The notes under the pieces were generated by a model. The model had not been told where the DNA came from and searched no databases. It was given only the letters and a program-made list of their open reading frames with translations. Of a stretch of DNA of 64,000 nucleotides, positions 54,821 to 63,762 are shown one piece after another. Positions within the stretch are counted from its first letter, which is position 1; each line of letters opens with the position of its first letter. The stretch is from Xanthobacteraceae bacterium (GTDB lineage: Bacteria > Pseudomonadota > Alphaproteobacteria > Rhizobiales > Xanthobacteraceae). The position numbers and the translations under genes are program-made. The DNA lies in the NCBI GenBank assembly GCA_029239875.1, contig JARBUD010000009.1:62001-126000 (forward strand), written 5' to 3'.

Positions 54821-57800
54821 GTGGATAGCCAGGGCCGCGAGCTTCTAGATCAAGTATATAGCGCGTTCTCTGAGAGGTCGAACGATCTCCTTGATGCTGT
54901 CGCGCAGCCTGGCGCGCTCAGTGACAAGGATGGCTCTGCTTCGCGCTGGACCGATCTTGGTGATTGGCTGAGTCTCGCGAGGCGGCTCGGAGCGCAAAAA
55001 GTGCTCTTCGTTCGTGGCGACCCTGTCGCCGTGTTCAGTGACGCTCACGACGCGTCGGACGAGGTGGCGTTGGGAGAACTCTATCGTCGTGCCTGGTGCA
55101 TGACCGAGCCTCGTTGTCTTTTTGTCGCACTCCCGCACGAACTCCGAATTTATGATCTCAATACTCCACCGAAACGGGGAGGACCGCCAAGTGATCCTTG
55201 GCGGGTGCTTTCATCTGCCGCCGATGTGCTCAAAATTGACGCACGAAATCGATGAATATGGCCCCGATCTGCAAGGGCTAATGGAAGTAGGAAATTCTGC
55301 GCCCGCTCGTGCTGACCGCCGCCTCATTGATGATCTGCGGCATGTCCGTTCGCAACTTGAGGCAACGGGCCTCTCAATGGCCGAAGCACATGCTCTCATC
55401 GGCCGTTCGATCCTCGTGAGGTATCTGGAAGATCGTGGCGTACTGACGCAAGCCTATTTCGATGAAGTGGCCGGCAACAATCAGACATGGCAGTTAGCGC
55501 TCTCTAGCGAGGGGGCCATACCCGTGCTTGGCCCCCCGGGAAAGCAGCGCCTCTACGACAGGGTGCTTTGCGACGCTGACTTTACCCACGCGCTATTCAA
55601 AAAAGCTGTCCACGGATTTTAACGGCGATCTGTTCGCACTCGGAGAAGCGCGGGAGAAGCGGTTCGACGACGTGGCACTGAAGCTCCTGCGCGCATTCCT
55701 GCTTGGAGAGATTCAGGCTGGTCAACAGCCTCTATTTTTCTGGGCGTACGATTTTGAGGTAGTCCCTCTCGCCCTGATCAGTAGCATTTATGAGCAATTC
55801 TATCATGACGCTCTCAACAAGGAGACTGCCAGAAGAACGGAAAAGAATACCACCGCTCCGTCGCCTCAAGCCGATAATGGAGGCGCGTCTGTTCGCGTCA
55901 TTGACGATGATCCCGAAGACACTAGTTTCGAGGAAGGTGAGTTCAAACACGGCGCGGGTACGCATTATACGCCGGCTAGTCTTGTCCACGATGCGCTGCG
56001 AAGGACACTGACCCCAACCTGTTTGGTACACCATCCAAAAATACTTGATCCAGCCTGTGGGTCAGGAATCTTCCTCGTGGAAGCATTTCGTAGGATCGTC
56101 CGCTACGAAGCCCAAGGCAGGAAGCGTAAGCTATCGCCAGACGAGTTGCGTGACATTCTCCAAAATCGCATTTTCGGCATTGAAATCAATGCGGAGGCCG
56201 CCCGCGTCGCAGCGTTCAGCCTTTACCTAGCGCTTCTTGATCAACAGGAGCCACCCGATATCGCCTCGGGAGGGCCACTGCCTTATCTGCTGCATAGTGG
56301 CCTGCGCGACGAGAAGCACTTTGGGATACTCATCGTTTCTGACGCTTTTGCGCTGACCAAGGATGAACGTGAGTTACTCTCGAAGCGAGTAGCCGCCAAG
56401 AAAGCCTATAAAGGTCGTGCGGGCGACGTCAGACTGCTGGCCAATGCTGGAATTCTGGACCTGCCGCTCGGCGGCTTCGATGTTGTGATTGGCAATCCCC
56501 CCTGGCAGGAAGCGCCGTCCCTCCCTCGTAGCTGGGCGGCTGCGTTCAAATTTCCGGAGGGCGAAGGAGCCTACTCCCAGCTTTTCATTCATCGTGCTCT
56601 GACGTTACTTCGAGAAGGCGGGAGGCTGGGGCTTCTCGTTGGCATGAAGGTATTCTGGAACGACCGCGATACGAGTAGAGCATTTCGCGGCCACCTATTG
56701 GCACACGCGGCACTCATGCAAGTCGTGAACATGGCGCATGTGCGTCGTGTGTTCTTCGCGAAAGCAGTTGCACCGTTTGCATTCTTGCTTGCTGAAAGGC
56801 GCCCGCCGTTACCCGGTGAGCGGGTTGTAATCTGGAATGCAAGGCGGGTTCGAGCTGTCGATCGGTTGCGGTCTATGGCAGCCGTCCCGCTTGATCGACG
56901 CGTCGTGGCCCAAGGCGATCTGGCCGATGCTGACTATCTTTGGAAAGTCTATTGGTGGGGTGGGCATCATGACGCCGCGCTGCTGTCCAGGCTGGCGTTG
57001 GAGCGGACACTGGGCGAAACGGTCAAGGACGCCGATCCACAACCGCGTTACGGTTGGCAACGCGGTAGCTCCGTCCCGTCCGGGAAGCTCGCGACACTAT
57101 CTGAACTCAGCAATCGAAAGGTGCAGCCATTTGGGCGCTTGCAAGAGGGTTGGTTTGTACCACCGCCGACCGGGATCAAACGAGACCCCGATCAACGGAT
57201 TTACAGCGGACAACGCTTGGTAATCACCCATGGCGTTAGGGAACCCGTTGGTCCTGTCGCTCGACTAGAGACTCGCGAGTTCTCGTTCCGGCATAGCTTT
57301 TACTGCATTCCATTGCCGCATCTCACCGAAAACGAAGCTCAGTTGGTGCTCGGAGTGATGTGGTCTTCGCTCGGCCGCTACCTGCTGTTTATGACCGCAG
57401 GCAGTTGGGGCGGGTGGCATGACAAAGTCACTGCCCGCGACCTGCTCCGCATGCCGGTACGTCTGAAGCCTTCATGGGGCATGCCGAAGACGAAGCATGA
57501 CGAAGCCGCAATGCGCGTTGTGCAAGCCGTGACCCAGTTGCGCGATCTCCCATCCCGCAACCCCCTCCCACTTGGACTTTTCCATACTTCTTCCCATGAG
57601 AAACCCGAAGAAAATTGGCTAGGTGTACTCGATGAAGCCATTTTCGATTTGTTTGAGCTTGCCAAGGCTGAACGTGATCTAGTTGAGGATTTCTGGGCTG
57701 AGAACCACGAACTCTACTGGAAAGGAGCGGAGGCGGGGGCAACCAAACGCTTAACGTTAGCCGGGGTTTTGAATGGTACACGAGCAGACCTTCCGGAAAC

Positions 57801-58185
57801 TCCGGATCGAACCGGATTGCAGCCTTATCTGCGGGCTTTTTTGGAGGCTTGGAACGCGCAGTTGCCTGAAGGTTCTGAATTCCACTGGCAGGTAGTCATT
57901 TCGCCGGCTCGCGATGCAGTCGCCGTGGTTTTCGCTTTGGGTGGCGCAGAGATATCGGCACAGCAAGGCCCTGACGGCGAGTGGGAATCGATTGTCGCGC
58001 GGTGCGCTGATGCACTCGATCAACCGATTTCACCTGCGTTTTATGCCAAGCGTGTTGTCAGGGCAGCGACAGCCGACAACTTTATTATTCTGCGGGAGAA
58101 TACACGCCGCCTTTGGACAGCCAGTACCGCCAGAGAAGACGCCGAAGCCTTGTTCGTACAACTTGCCGTGCGTAGCGAGGGTTGA
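54821..58185 (+). pseudogene. Large N6-adenine DNA methyltransferase, interrupted by two frameshifts
   Basis: Three consecutive frames cover one protein. Frame 1 (GTG 54821 to stop 55255) encodes the N-terminal region. Frame 2 continues from about 55236 to a stop at 55622. Frame 3 runs from about 55600 to 58185. Removing one A from the AAAA run at 55232-55235 and one from the A6 run at 55599-55604 restores one frame of 1120 residues with sensible joints (ALFKK-LSTDFNGD at the second). The catalytic part has motif I DPACGSGIF (nt 56047 on) and motif IV GNPPW (nt 56491 on), with a long C-terminal region that may be the target-recognition part. It resembles Eco57I/type IIG-like or BREX/DISARM-type methylases but I cannot place it further. 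Whether the shifts are real or sequencing errors is open. It is followed by a nuclease-like gene whose start lies 5 bp after its stop. Confidence 0.8.
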
Positions 58186-58190
58186 CCGGG

Positions 58191-58961
58191 ATGGCTGGGC
58201 TGAACGAGGTTTCGATCAATCTATGGCCCTCTTTTGTAGAAAAAGTCCAAGATATTGTCAAAGCTGGCCTCCAGCGTCTCGCTGAGGATGCCGAGGAGAA
58301 CGGGTTTGTCGCGTCGTGCGAAAATGACCTCAACCGAGAATTGTTCTTTCGAATGAGGCGGATTGCCGCCGACCGTCACAAGACTCTACTCTCGTTGTCT
58401 CCAAGTCCTGTTTTGAGCCGAGAGCACACGTGGAACCTAGTCGCTGCATATGAAGCAAACAATCAACCTAGCCCAGACGATCCAGAGAGAACGCCACGCG
58501 AAAATAAGCGCCCTGACTTTCAGTGGAGTTTCTTGGACGATCAAGCAACAGATCTTGACCGTTCTACAAGAACCTATGTCGTCGAGTGCAAGCGTTTAGG
58601 CCAAGCAATCGGTGCTTGGATTTTCAACGCAAACTATGTGGCGCAAGGCGTAGGCCGATACATTTCCAAGTCGCACCTCTATGGCAAAGACGACGCTGGC
58701 GGCGGCATGATCGGTTATGTTCAATCGATGGACATCGATACGATCTGGGCCGAGATCGATTGTAATCTCGGCAGTGCGGGAATTTCATCACTTCCCATGC
58801 TATCGCCCATTTCAGGATCATCTGCACTTCATGTCGCATCTCATGAGATAATTCGTTCGGACGCGTCTTCTCCATTTCATCTACATCATATCTGGGTCGA
58901 TCTTCGTGCATCAGGCGCGCAATTGGCTTCTGATCCATGTAGGGCAGAGAGAAGGGAATAG
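58191..58961 (+). CDS. PD-(D/E)XK nuclease-like protein, putative restriction component
   Basis: 256 residues. The pattern RPDF (Asp 109) followed by VECK (Glu 132, Lys 134) after a hydrophobic strand fits a PD-(D/E)XK nuclease core, and ENDLNREL near residue 44 could supply the helical Glu. ATG 58191 has GAGGG upstream; TTG 58182 overlaps the methyltransferase stop. It sits between the methyltransferase and FRG genes with short gaps, so all three appear to be one operon. Nuclease activity is inferred from motif and context. Confidence 0.65.
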   Translation: MAGLNEVSINLWPSFVEKVQDIVKAGLQRLAEDAEENGFVASCENDLNRELFFRMRRIAADRHKTLLSLSPSPVLSREHTWNLVAAYEANNQPSPDDPERTPRENKRPDFQWSFLDDQATDLDRSTRTYVVECKRLGQAIGAWIFNANYVAQGVGRYISKSHLYGKDDAGGGMIGYVQSMDIDTIWAEIDCNLGSAGISSLPMLSPISGSSALHVASHEIIRSDASSPFHLHHIWVDLRASGAQLASDPCRAERRE

Positions 58962-58967
58962 CGACGC

Positions 58968-60377
58968 ATGGCGGAAGCTTTCAACTACATATCTTTTGGA
59001 AACTGGGAATATATCGAGGGCAACGTCGATGACATCACCATGGGTCGGGGACGTATGTTCGAATATACGCCGCCGGACACCGAAAAGCGGCTTGAAAGCC
59101 TCGATAATACGGCACTCGCTTTTCTAGAAAAGCTACCGACCTTCTTGTGCAGCGAGATCAAGTCCGGCGGAGACGCTGTCTCCATGCTGATCAAGTATGG
59201 TCGAGTTTCCAACATCAATCTCGGACATAAGGAGGTCTCCGCTGCCTTCGAGACCTTGACCGACTTCGGCGAGGTGGGATTCGAGAACATTGAGGCGGCT
59301 CGCTCGGTGTTTGGCGCGGATAGGTTTCAACTCTATCGAACTCATTGGGCCGTCCGTGAAGGTGATGCTAGTGACATCCTCAACCGGCTGGCTGAAGCGA
59401 AGCCCGATCTTGCCCAAATTATCGCGGCCGCGCATGCTCCTGCTGACGATGGTGCCGAAGTCCAACCGCCGCCTCGCGACAAAAGGATTCTTGGCAACGC
59501 CGACAGCGTGGAGCGGTTTCTTGAGCTTCTCTATAGCTTGCCGGCGAAGGTGGAGACTGAGACATTCTTCAGGGGACACAGTGACGCGCGCTATGAGTTG
59601 ACCCCGTCCCTGCTGCGCAAATGGGACAATGGTGACTGGCAGTTCATGCCCAGCGAGGACCGCCTCTGCAAAGAGCTGCTAATCGCCCATCACGACGAGT
59701 TCCACGGCGATGATTATTGCTTCGACCGCCTCGTGCGCATGCAACATTACGGCCTGCCTACGCGGCTGCTCGATGTTTCCGGTAATCCGCTGGTGGCGCT
59801 GTTCTTTGCCTGCTCGTGCAAGCCGGATCAACTCGGCATCGACGGCGAGGTCATCGTCTTCCAAGTCGCGTCGGACGGCGTGAAATACTATGATTCCGAC
59901 ACCGTCAGTTGTCTGTCCAACCTCTCAAATCTGACCTATGCGCAGAAGAACGACATAGACCTCAGCCTCGACCAAGATGCCTTCAACGCAACAGATGTCG
60001 CCGGCAAGCTGCTCCACCACATCAAGTCCGAGAAGGGGTTTTTCGAAGGACGAATCGTTCCCGACGACTTGGGCTCTATCATATGCGTAAAGGCGAAGCG
60101 CACGAATACCCGCATCAAATCCCAGTCCGGAGCCTTTCTGCTGTTCGGCCACGAGGCCGCGCTGCCCGATGCAGGACAGGACGGCATCGAGATCAGCCGG
60201 GTGACGATCAAGAATAAGGCGCACATTCTCAACCAGCTCGACCGCATCAACATCAACGCCACGACCGTCTATCCGAGCATTGACCAGACCGCAGTTCATT
60301 TGCGCGATCAGCACCAGTCACCGGAGCCGGTCAGAATGGCTACCAGCACTACGTCCGACGATCATCCAGATGTTTGA
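58968..60377 (+). CDS. FRG-domain protein with unknown N-terminal region
   Basis: 469 residues. The FRG domain begins near residue 198 (TFFRGHSDARYELTPSLLR) and includes RMQHYGLPTRLLDVSGNPLVA, split around residue 255, the family's conserved segment. The function of FRG domains is unknown; they recur in putative defence and mobile loci. The first 190 residues, ending in a proline-rich linker (EVQPPPRDK), are not recognised. It starts 6 bp after the nuclease-like gene with AGAAGGGAA as ribosome-binding site. Confidence 0.7.
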   Translation: MAEAFNYISFGNWEYIEGNVDDITMGRGRMFEYTPPDTEKRLESLDNTALAFLEKLPTFLCSEIKSGGDAVSMLIKYGRVSNINLGHKEVSAAFETLTDFGEVGFENIEAARSVFGADRFQLYRTHWAVREGDASDILNRLAEAKPDLAQIIAAAHAPADDGAEVQPPPRDKRILGNADSVERFLELLYSLPAKVETETFFRGHSDARYELTPSLLRKWDNGDWQFMPSEDRLCKELLIAHHDEFHGDDYCFDRLVRMQHYGLPTRLLDVSGNPLVALFFACSCKPDQLGIDGEVIVFQVASDGVKYYDSDTVSCLSNLSNLTYAQKNDIDLSLDQDAFNATDVAGKLLHHIKSEKGFFEGRIVPDDLGSIICVKAKRTNTRIKSQSGAFLLFGHEAALPDAGQDGIEISRVTIKNKAHILNQLDRININATTVYPSIDQTAVHLRDQHQSPEPVRMATSTTSDDHPDV

Positions 60378-60437
60378 GGAGCGGCTTCGTCCTCAATCCG
60401 ATATGATGTGCCCACGAATTGTCGGGCTGTAGCGTAG

Positions 60438-60513
60438 AATCGGCGGCTTACTATCTCACCCGGTGGAATGCGGTAATCGGCGGGAATATCGCACCATGGA
60501 GGGCAATCGGCGG
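60438..60513. repeat. Three direct repeats AATCGGCGG beside the tRNA gene
   Basis: Copies at 60438-60446, 60475-60483 and 60505-60513, spaced 37 and 30 bp apart, in the short gap between the FRG gene and the tRNA 3' end. They may be integration-related sites or chance. Confidence 0.45.
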
Positions 60514-60517
60514 TGTT

Positions 60518-60607
60518 TGGCGGAAGGGGTGGGATTCGAACCCACGGTGAGCTTGCACCCACGGCGGTTTTCAAGACCGCTGCCTTAAACCACTCGGCCA
60601 CCCTTCC
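60518..60607 (-). tRNA. tRNA-Ser (anticodon UGA)
   Basis: 90 nt including an encoded CCA. GGAAGGG/CCCTTCC acceptor stem, D-arm with GCCGAGTGG, anticodon loop CTTGAAA giving UGA between GCGGT and ACCGC, a long variable arm typical of serine tRNAs, and the TTCGAAT T-loop. Its 3' end faces the low-G+C island. Confidence 0.95.
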
Positions 60608-60687
60608 CCGGCGCGTGCCGAGCGCCCTTGTTTCGAAACTCCGCGGCTTTGGCAAGAGTGGTCGGCAAGTGCGGTCGGCGGCGGCGT

Positions 60688-61455
60688 TCAGCCGCCGTTG
60701 CCCGTCGTTCCCGGTTGCGACGCGCCGGGAACGGTCCAACCCGGCGCGGACCATATCTGCGGCCAGCTATAGGCGCGTGCTGTCGGGGCCGGCGGCGGCG
60801 GCGTGGTCGCGGGCTTTGCGGCTTGCTTTGCGGCCGGCTTCTCCGCGGGCTTGGGCACGGCGACGACGCGGGCCGACTTCGCCCGTCGTGCCGCCATCCA
60901 CGCCGCCGTCTCCTGCAGGATGAGCCGCTGCACCGCCGGGTGGGTCGGCAGCTGCGCATGGCCGACGAAGCGCGCACCATAGGCCCAGGCGCTGATGTTC
61001 ACAGCGCCCGGCACCTTAAAGAAGCCTGGCCCGGCGATGTTCACGCAGCGCGGCACCGGGCAAGGAGGCTGGGTCGGCGCGGTATCGATAGTGATGACCA
61101 GCGGCGCCGGATAGCCGGACCGCACCAACTGGCCCGCATAGCGCAGCGCCTGCTCCCCGCCCATGGAATGGCCGATGATGACGTCGGGCACCAAGCCGCG
61201 CGTCCCGTACATGAGATGGGAATCGGTGCGGGTCTGGAACCCCTGCTGCTGCAGCGGCCGGGTCAGACGGGAGACGCCGATATAGGGGCTTTCGACATAG
61301 ACCCCGAGCCCGTCGAGCAGCAGGACCAGGGGGGGCTTCGGCGGCGCCGGCGCTTCGGCAGCAGGGGGGCTGGAAGGCGGCGCGGCCGGCGTCTGCGCCC
61401 ATGTGGGCGCCGAGCCTGCGAGCAGCACGGCAACGGCAATCTGGACAAGCTTCAA
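60688..61455 (-). CDS. Secreted alpha/beta-hydrolase-like protein with Pro/Ala-rich ends
   Basis: 255 residues. Signal peptide ending at AQT (about residue 21), a Pro/Ala-rich stretch (22-42), then an alpha/beta-hydrolase-like core with the nucleophile elbow GHSMGG. The C-terminal 60 residues are Pro/Ala/Lys-rich. Probably a periplasmic hydrolase; substrate unknown. Confidence 0.72.
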   Translation of the reverse strand: MKLVQIAVAVLLAGSAPTWAQTPAAPPSSPPAAEAPAPPKPPLVLLLDGLGVYVESPYIGVSRLTRPLQQQGFQTRTDSHLMYGTRGLVPDVIIGHSMGGEQALRYAGQLVRSGYPAPLVITIDTAPTQPPCPVPRCVNIAGPGFFKVPGAVNISAWAYGARFVGHAQLPTHPAVQRLILQETAAWMAARRAKSARVVAVPKPAEKPAAKQAAKPATTPPPPAPTARAYSWPQIWSAPGWTVPGASQPGTTGNGG

Positions 61456-61593
61456 GGCGGTCGCTCGCTTGGCAGGTTTCCCCGCCCCCAGCGAGAGACT
61501 TACCCGATCGTCCGTTCGACGGCTAGCTATGCGAAGAGGTTAGCGTTACCGGACCGGCGGGGCGCCCGGCCCCGCCTCGCGCGCGTGACGTGC

Positions 61594-61866
61594 TCAGGCC
61601 GCCTGGTCCCAGCGGCCGTCGGCGCGCAGATGGCAGGCATCGGTCCAGGTCGCGAAGGCGACCCAGGCATCGTTCTGCTGCTGAGGCTGGCGCGCGGCTT
61701 CCATCTGCGTCAGCAGCATTTCCGCGTAGCGGCCGAGATGGTCATGGCGCAGCGAGCGGATGAAATGGATGGCGCTGTCCAGCGAGCCGATCTCGAGATC
61801 CTCCCGTCCCACACGCACATGGATCGGTTGGGGCAGAAAGGCGGCGCGGTCGATCGCGTTCGTCAT
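61594..61866 (-). CDS. DUF982-like small protein
   Basis: 90 residues from an ATG preceded by GGGAGG. HVRVGREDLEIGSLDSAIHF and AWVAFATWTDACHL resemble DUF982, a family common in rhizobia and of unknown function. A longer start on the same frame has no ribosome-binding site. Confidence 0.6.
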   Translation of the reverse strand: MTNAIDRAAFLPQPIHVRVGREDLEIGSLDSAIHFIRSLRHDHLGRYAEMLLTQMEAARQPQQQNDAWVAFATWTDACHLRADGRWDQAA

Positions 61867-62425
61867 CTTGAAACCTCCCTGTGCTCGGCTTTTTTGAAAA
61901 GTCCGGTGGACGGAGCCGATTCCGTTCCCGGTCGTTCTTTGACATACCAATTTGGCGCCGAAATGACGCAGTCAAGAAAGATCCATCGGATGGGCGATCA
62001 AATCACCCGCTTTCACTTCTTATTAGGAACACCTTTCAGTGATCGGTGATGTCCGACATGAAGAATATGGCACATCGTACATGGAATTTGGCATTCCAGC
62101 CGAACGCCAATGTTTACCGCCTACCCTTCCCTGCTGCGCCAATGCTTAGTTTGTCGTCCGGCACGTCCAGACGACGCTGCATCAGAAAGAACGACGCTCG
62201 CCGTCGACCCTGCCCCGATTCCCGGGCCGTGCGCGGGCGCGTAAAACATAGAGTCTAGAAATTACATTGGTCATAATACTATTCGATGTATAAATATTTC
62301 GCTTATGCGAAGTAAATGCATTATTCGTGCTGCTATGCAGCGTCGAATACCTCTTGCGGGTGGGTCGTTACATCATGCTACGCTGCCTCCTGGCGGCTCA
62401 AGACCGCCCTGAGGAGGAAACGCCA
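61867..62425. other. Long intergenic region with AT-rich promoter zone
   Basis: About 560 bp. The stretch from about 62250 to 62340 is strongly A+T-rich and holds the dyad TTCGC-N4-GCGAA at 62298-62311; it probably contains the promoter of the next gene. The rest contains a 70-codon open frame (62046-62258) that looks spurious. No RNA gene was recognised. Confidence 0.4.
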
Positions 62426-62995
62426 ATGAACATTCGTCATGGGATCGCCGCGCTCGCCACCGTGGCCGGCATTCTCGTCGCCGCCCCGGCCTTCGCGCAG
62501 GAGGAAGCCCCGCATGTGAAGCCGGCGACGGCCTATGTGCAGAAGAACATCCTGCCCTGGCTGAGCGACAAGGTAATCATCGTCGCCGTCAAGGATTCCA
62601 ATAAGGCGCACGCCAAGCTGATGCAGGACGAGATCGACAAGATGGACAAGGCCTGGATCGCCAAGGACCAGGCGCTGATCGACAGCATCCGCAAGAACAA
62701 GCTCTCCGAATTCCTGATCACGAAACGCGACGCCTCCGGCGGAGTCATCACCGAGGCCTTCGTGATGGACAATCGCGGCCTCAATGTCGGCCAGACCGAC
62801 GGCACGTCGGACCTGTGGCAGGCCGACGAGGCCAAGTGGCAGAAGACCTACGGCGTCGGCCCCGGCACGATCTTCGTCGACAAGGTCGAGGAGGACGGCG
62901 GCAAGAAGATCGCCCAGGTCAGCGTGACCATCGCCGACAAGGACGTCGCCATCGGCGCGGTCACCTTCGGCATCGACGTCGACAAGCTGAAGTAA
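62426..62995 (+). CDS. Periplasmic PDC/Cache-like protein
   Basis: 189 residues. GAGGAGG site, signal peptide ending at AFA-Q (about residue 24). The mature part (AFVMDNRGLNVGQTDGTSD) resembles single-Cache (PDC-like) sensor domains but has no membrane anchor or signalling domain, so it would act as a free periplasmic protein. Function unknown. Confidence 0.65.
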   Translation: MNIRHGIAALATVAGILVAAPAFAQEEAPHVKPATAYVQKNILPWLSDKVIIVAVKDSNKAHAKLMQDEIDKMDKAWIAKDQALIDSIRKNKLSEFLITKRDASGGVITEAFVMDNRGLNVGQTDGTSDLWQADEAKWQKTYGVGPGTIFVDKVEEDGGKKIAQVSVTIADKDVAIGAVTFGIDVDKLK

Positions 62996-63026
62996 CCGGT
63001 ACCGGACGTCTCTCCCGGGTATCGGC

Positions 63027-63054
63027 GGGGCGGCGCGAGCCGCCCCTTCTTTTT
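63027..63054 (+). terminator. Rho-independent terminator
   Basis: Perfect 8-bp stem GGGGCGGC/GCCGCCCC with a GCGA tetraloop, followed by TTCTTTTT. It ends the periplasmic-protein gene. Confidence 0.9.
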
Positions 63055-63150
63055 GCTCACGCGCTTGCGAGCGCCGGGCGCGCCGCGCCGCATCGACCTC
63101 GGCGCTCGCATGGGCTAAGCCTTGCCGGCCGGCAGCTTCAGGAGACCGCC

Positions 63151-63480
63151 ATGTTCCTCGCCATGAACCGCTTCAAGGTGAAGCTCGGATCGGAAGCCGA
63201 TTTCGAGGCCGTCTGGCGCGAGCGCGACAGCTACCTGTCCAGCGTGCCGGGCTTCGTCTCGTTCAGCCTGCTGCGCGGCGCCTCGAAGGACGACCACACG
63301 CTCTACGCCTCGCATTCGGTCTGGGGCTCGCGCGAGGATTTCGAGGCGTGGACGCGCTCGGAGGCGTTCCGCAACGCCCATCGCAGCGCCGGCGGCAACA
63401 AGCCACTCTATCTCGGCCATCCCGATCTCGAACTGTTCGACAGCGTCATCGCCCAGAAGGCCGGCGACGCGGCGGCGTGA
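63151..63480 (+). CDS. Antibiotic-biosynthesis-monooxygenase-fold protein
   Basis: 109 residues with the ABM ferredoxin-like fold (MFLAMNRFKVKLG; SYLSSVPGFVSFSLLRG; YASHSVWGSREDFEAW). Related proteins include IsdG-type heme-degrading monooxygenases. ATG 63151 follows CAGGAG. Substrate unknown. Confidence 0.8.
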   Translation: MFLAMNRFKVKLGSEADFEAVWRERDSYLSSVPGFVSFSLLRGASKDDHTLYASHSVWGSREDFEAWTRSEAFRNAHRSAGGNKPLYLGHPDLELFDSVIAQKAGDAAA

Positions 63481-63501
63481 CGACGCACCCCGCATAAATC
63501 T

Positions 63502-63622
63502 CCCTCATCCTGAGGTGCCCGGCGTTTCGCCGGGCCTCGAAGGATGCTCGTCCGGGCGCGCTGTAGCGACCATCCTTCGAGGCTCCCCCGGATCAAGTCC
63601 GGGTCGCACCTCAGGATGAGGG
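63502..63622. repeat. 121-bp nested palindromic (REP/MITE-like) repeat
   Basis: Perfect 17-bp outer arms (63502-63518 and 63606-63622) and perfect 12-bp inner arms (63535-63546 and 63571-63582), plus two small hairpins (CCCGGCG/CGCCGGG and CCGGA/TCCGG). Elements with CCTCATCCTGAGG and CCTCGAAGGATG are frequent between genes in Hyphomicrobiales. No coding capacity. Confidence 0.85.
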
Positions 63623-63762
63623 TTGTTCAGGTGAGCCACGCGGGACCGCCGCGGCCTTCACATGCAGGTCATGCAAGGCCAAGGCGCGGGCGCCGGAGTT
63701 GACGGACGCATCGGCGTGGCTTAACCGCTCGCGATCCTGAAAATCCGGGTGCCGCACCGATC

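Noticed and set aside
54821-55255. Independent 144-residue protein before the methyltransferase
   Set aside because: Its end is created by the first frameshift; restoring the frame joins it smoothly to the next segment.
55599-55604. Programmed -1 frameshift at the A6 run in the methyltransferase
   Set aside because: The shift needed is +1 (or -2), not the -1 given by the classical A-AAA-AAG slippery site, and the phase of the run relative to the frame is wrong for it.
62046-62258. 70-codon open frame upstream of the periplasmic-protein gene
   Set aside because: No convincing ribosome-binding site and a random-looking Arg-rich C-terminus; it more likely lies in a control region.
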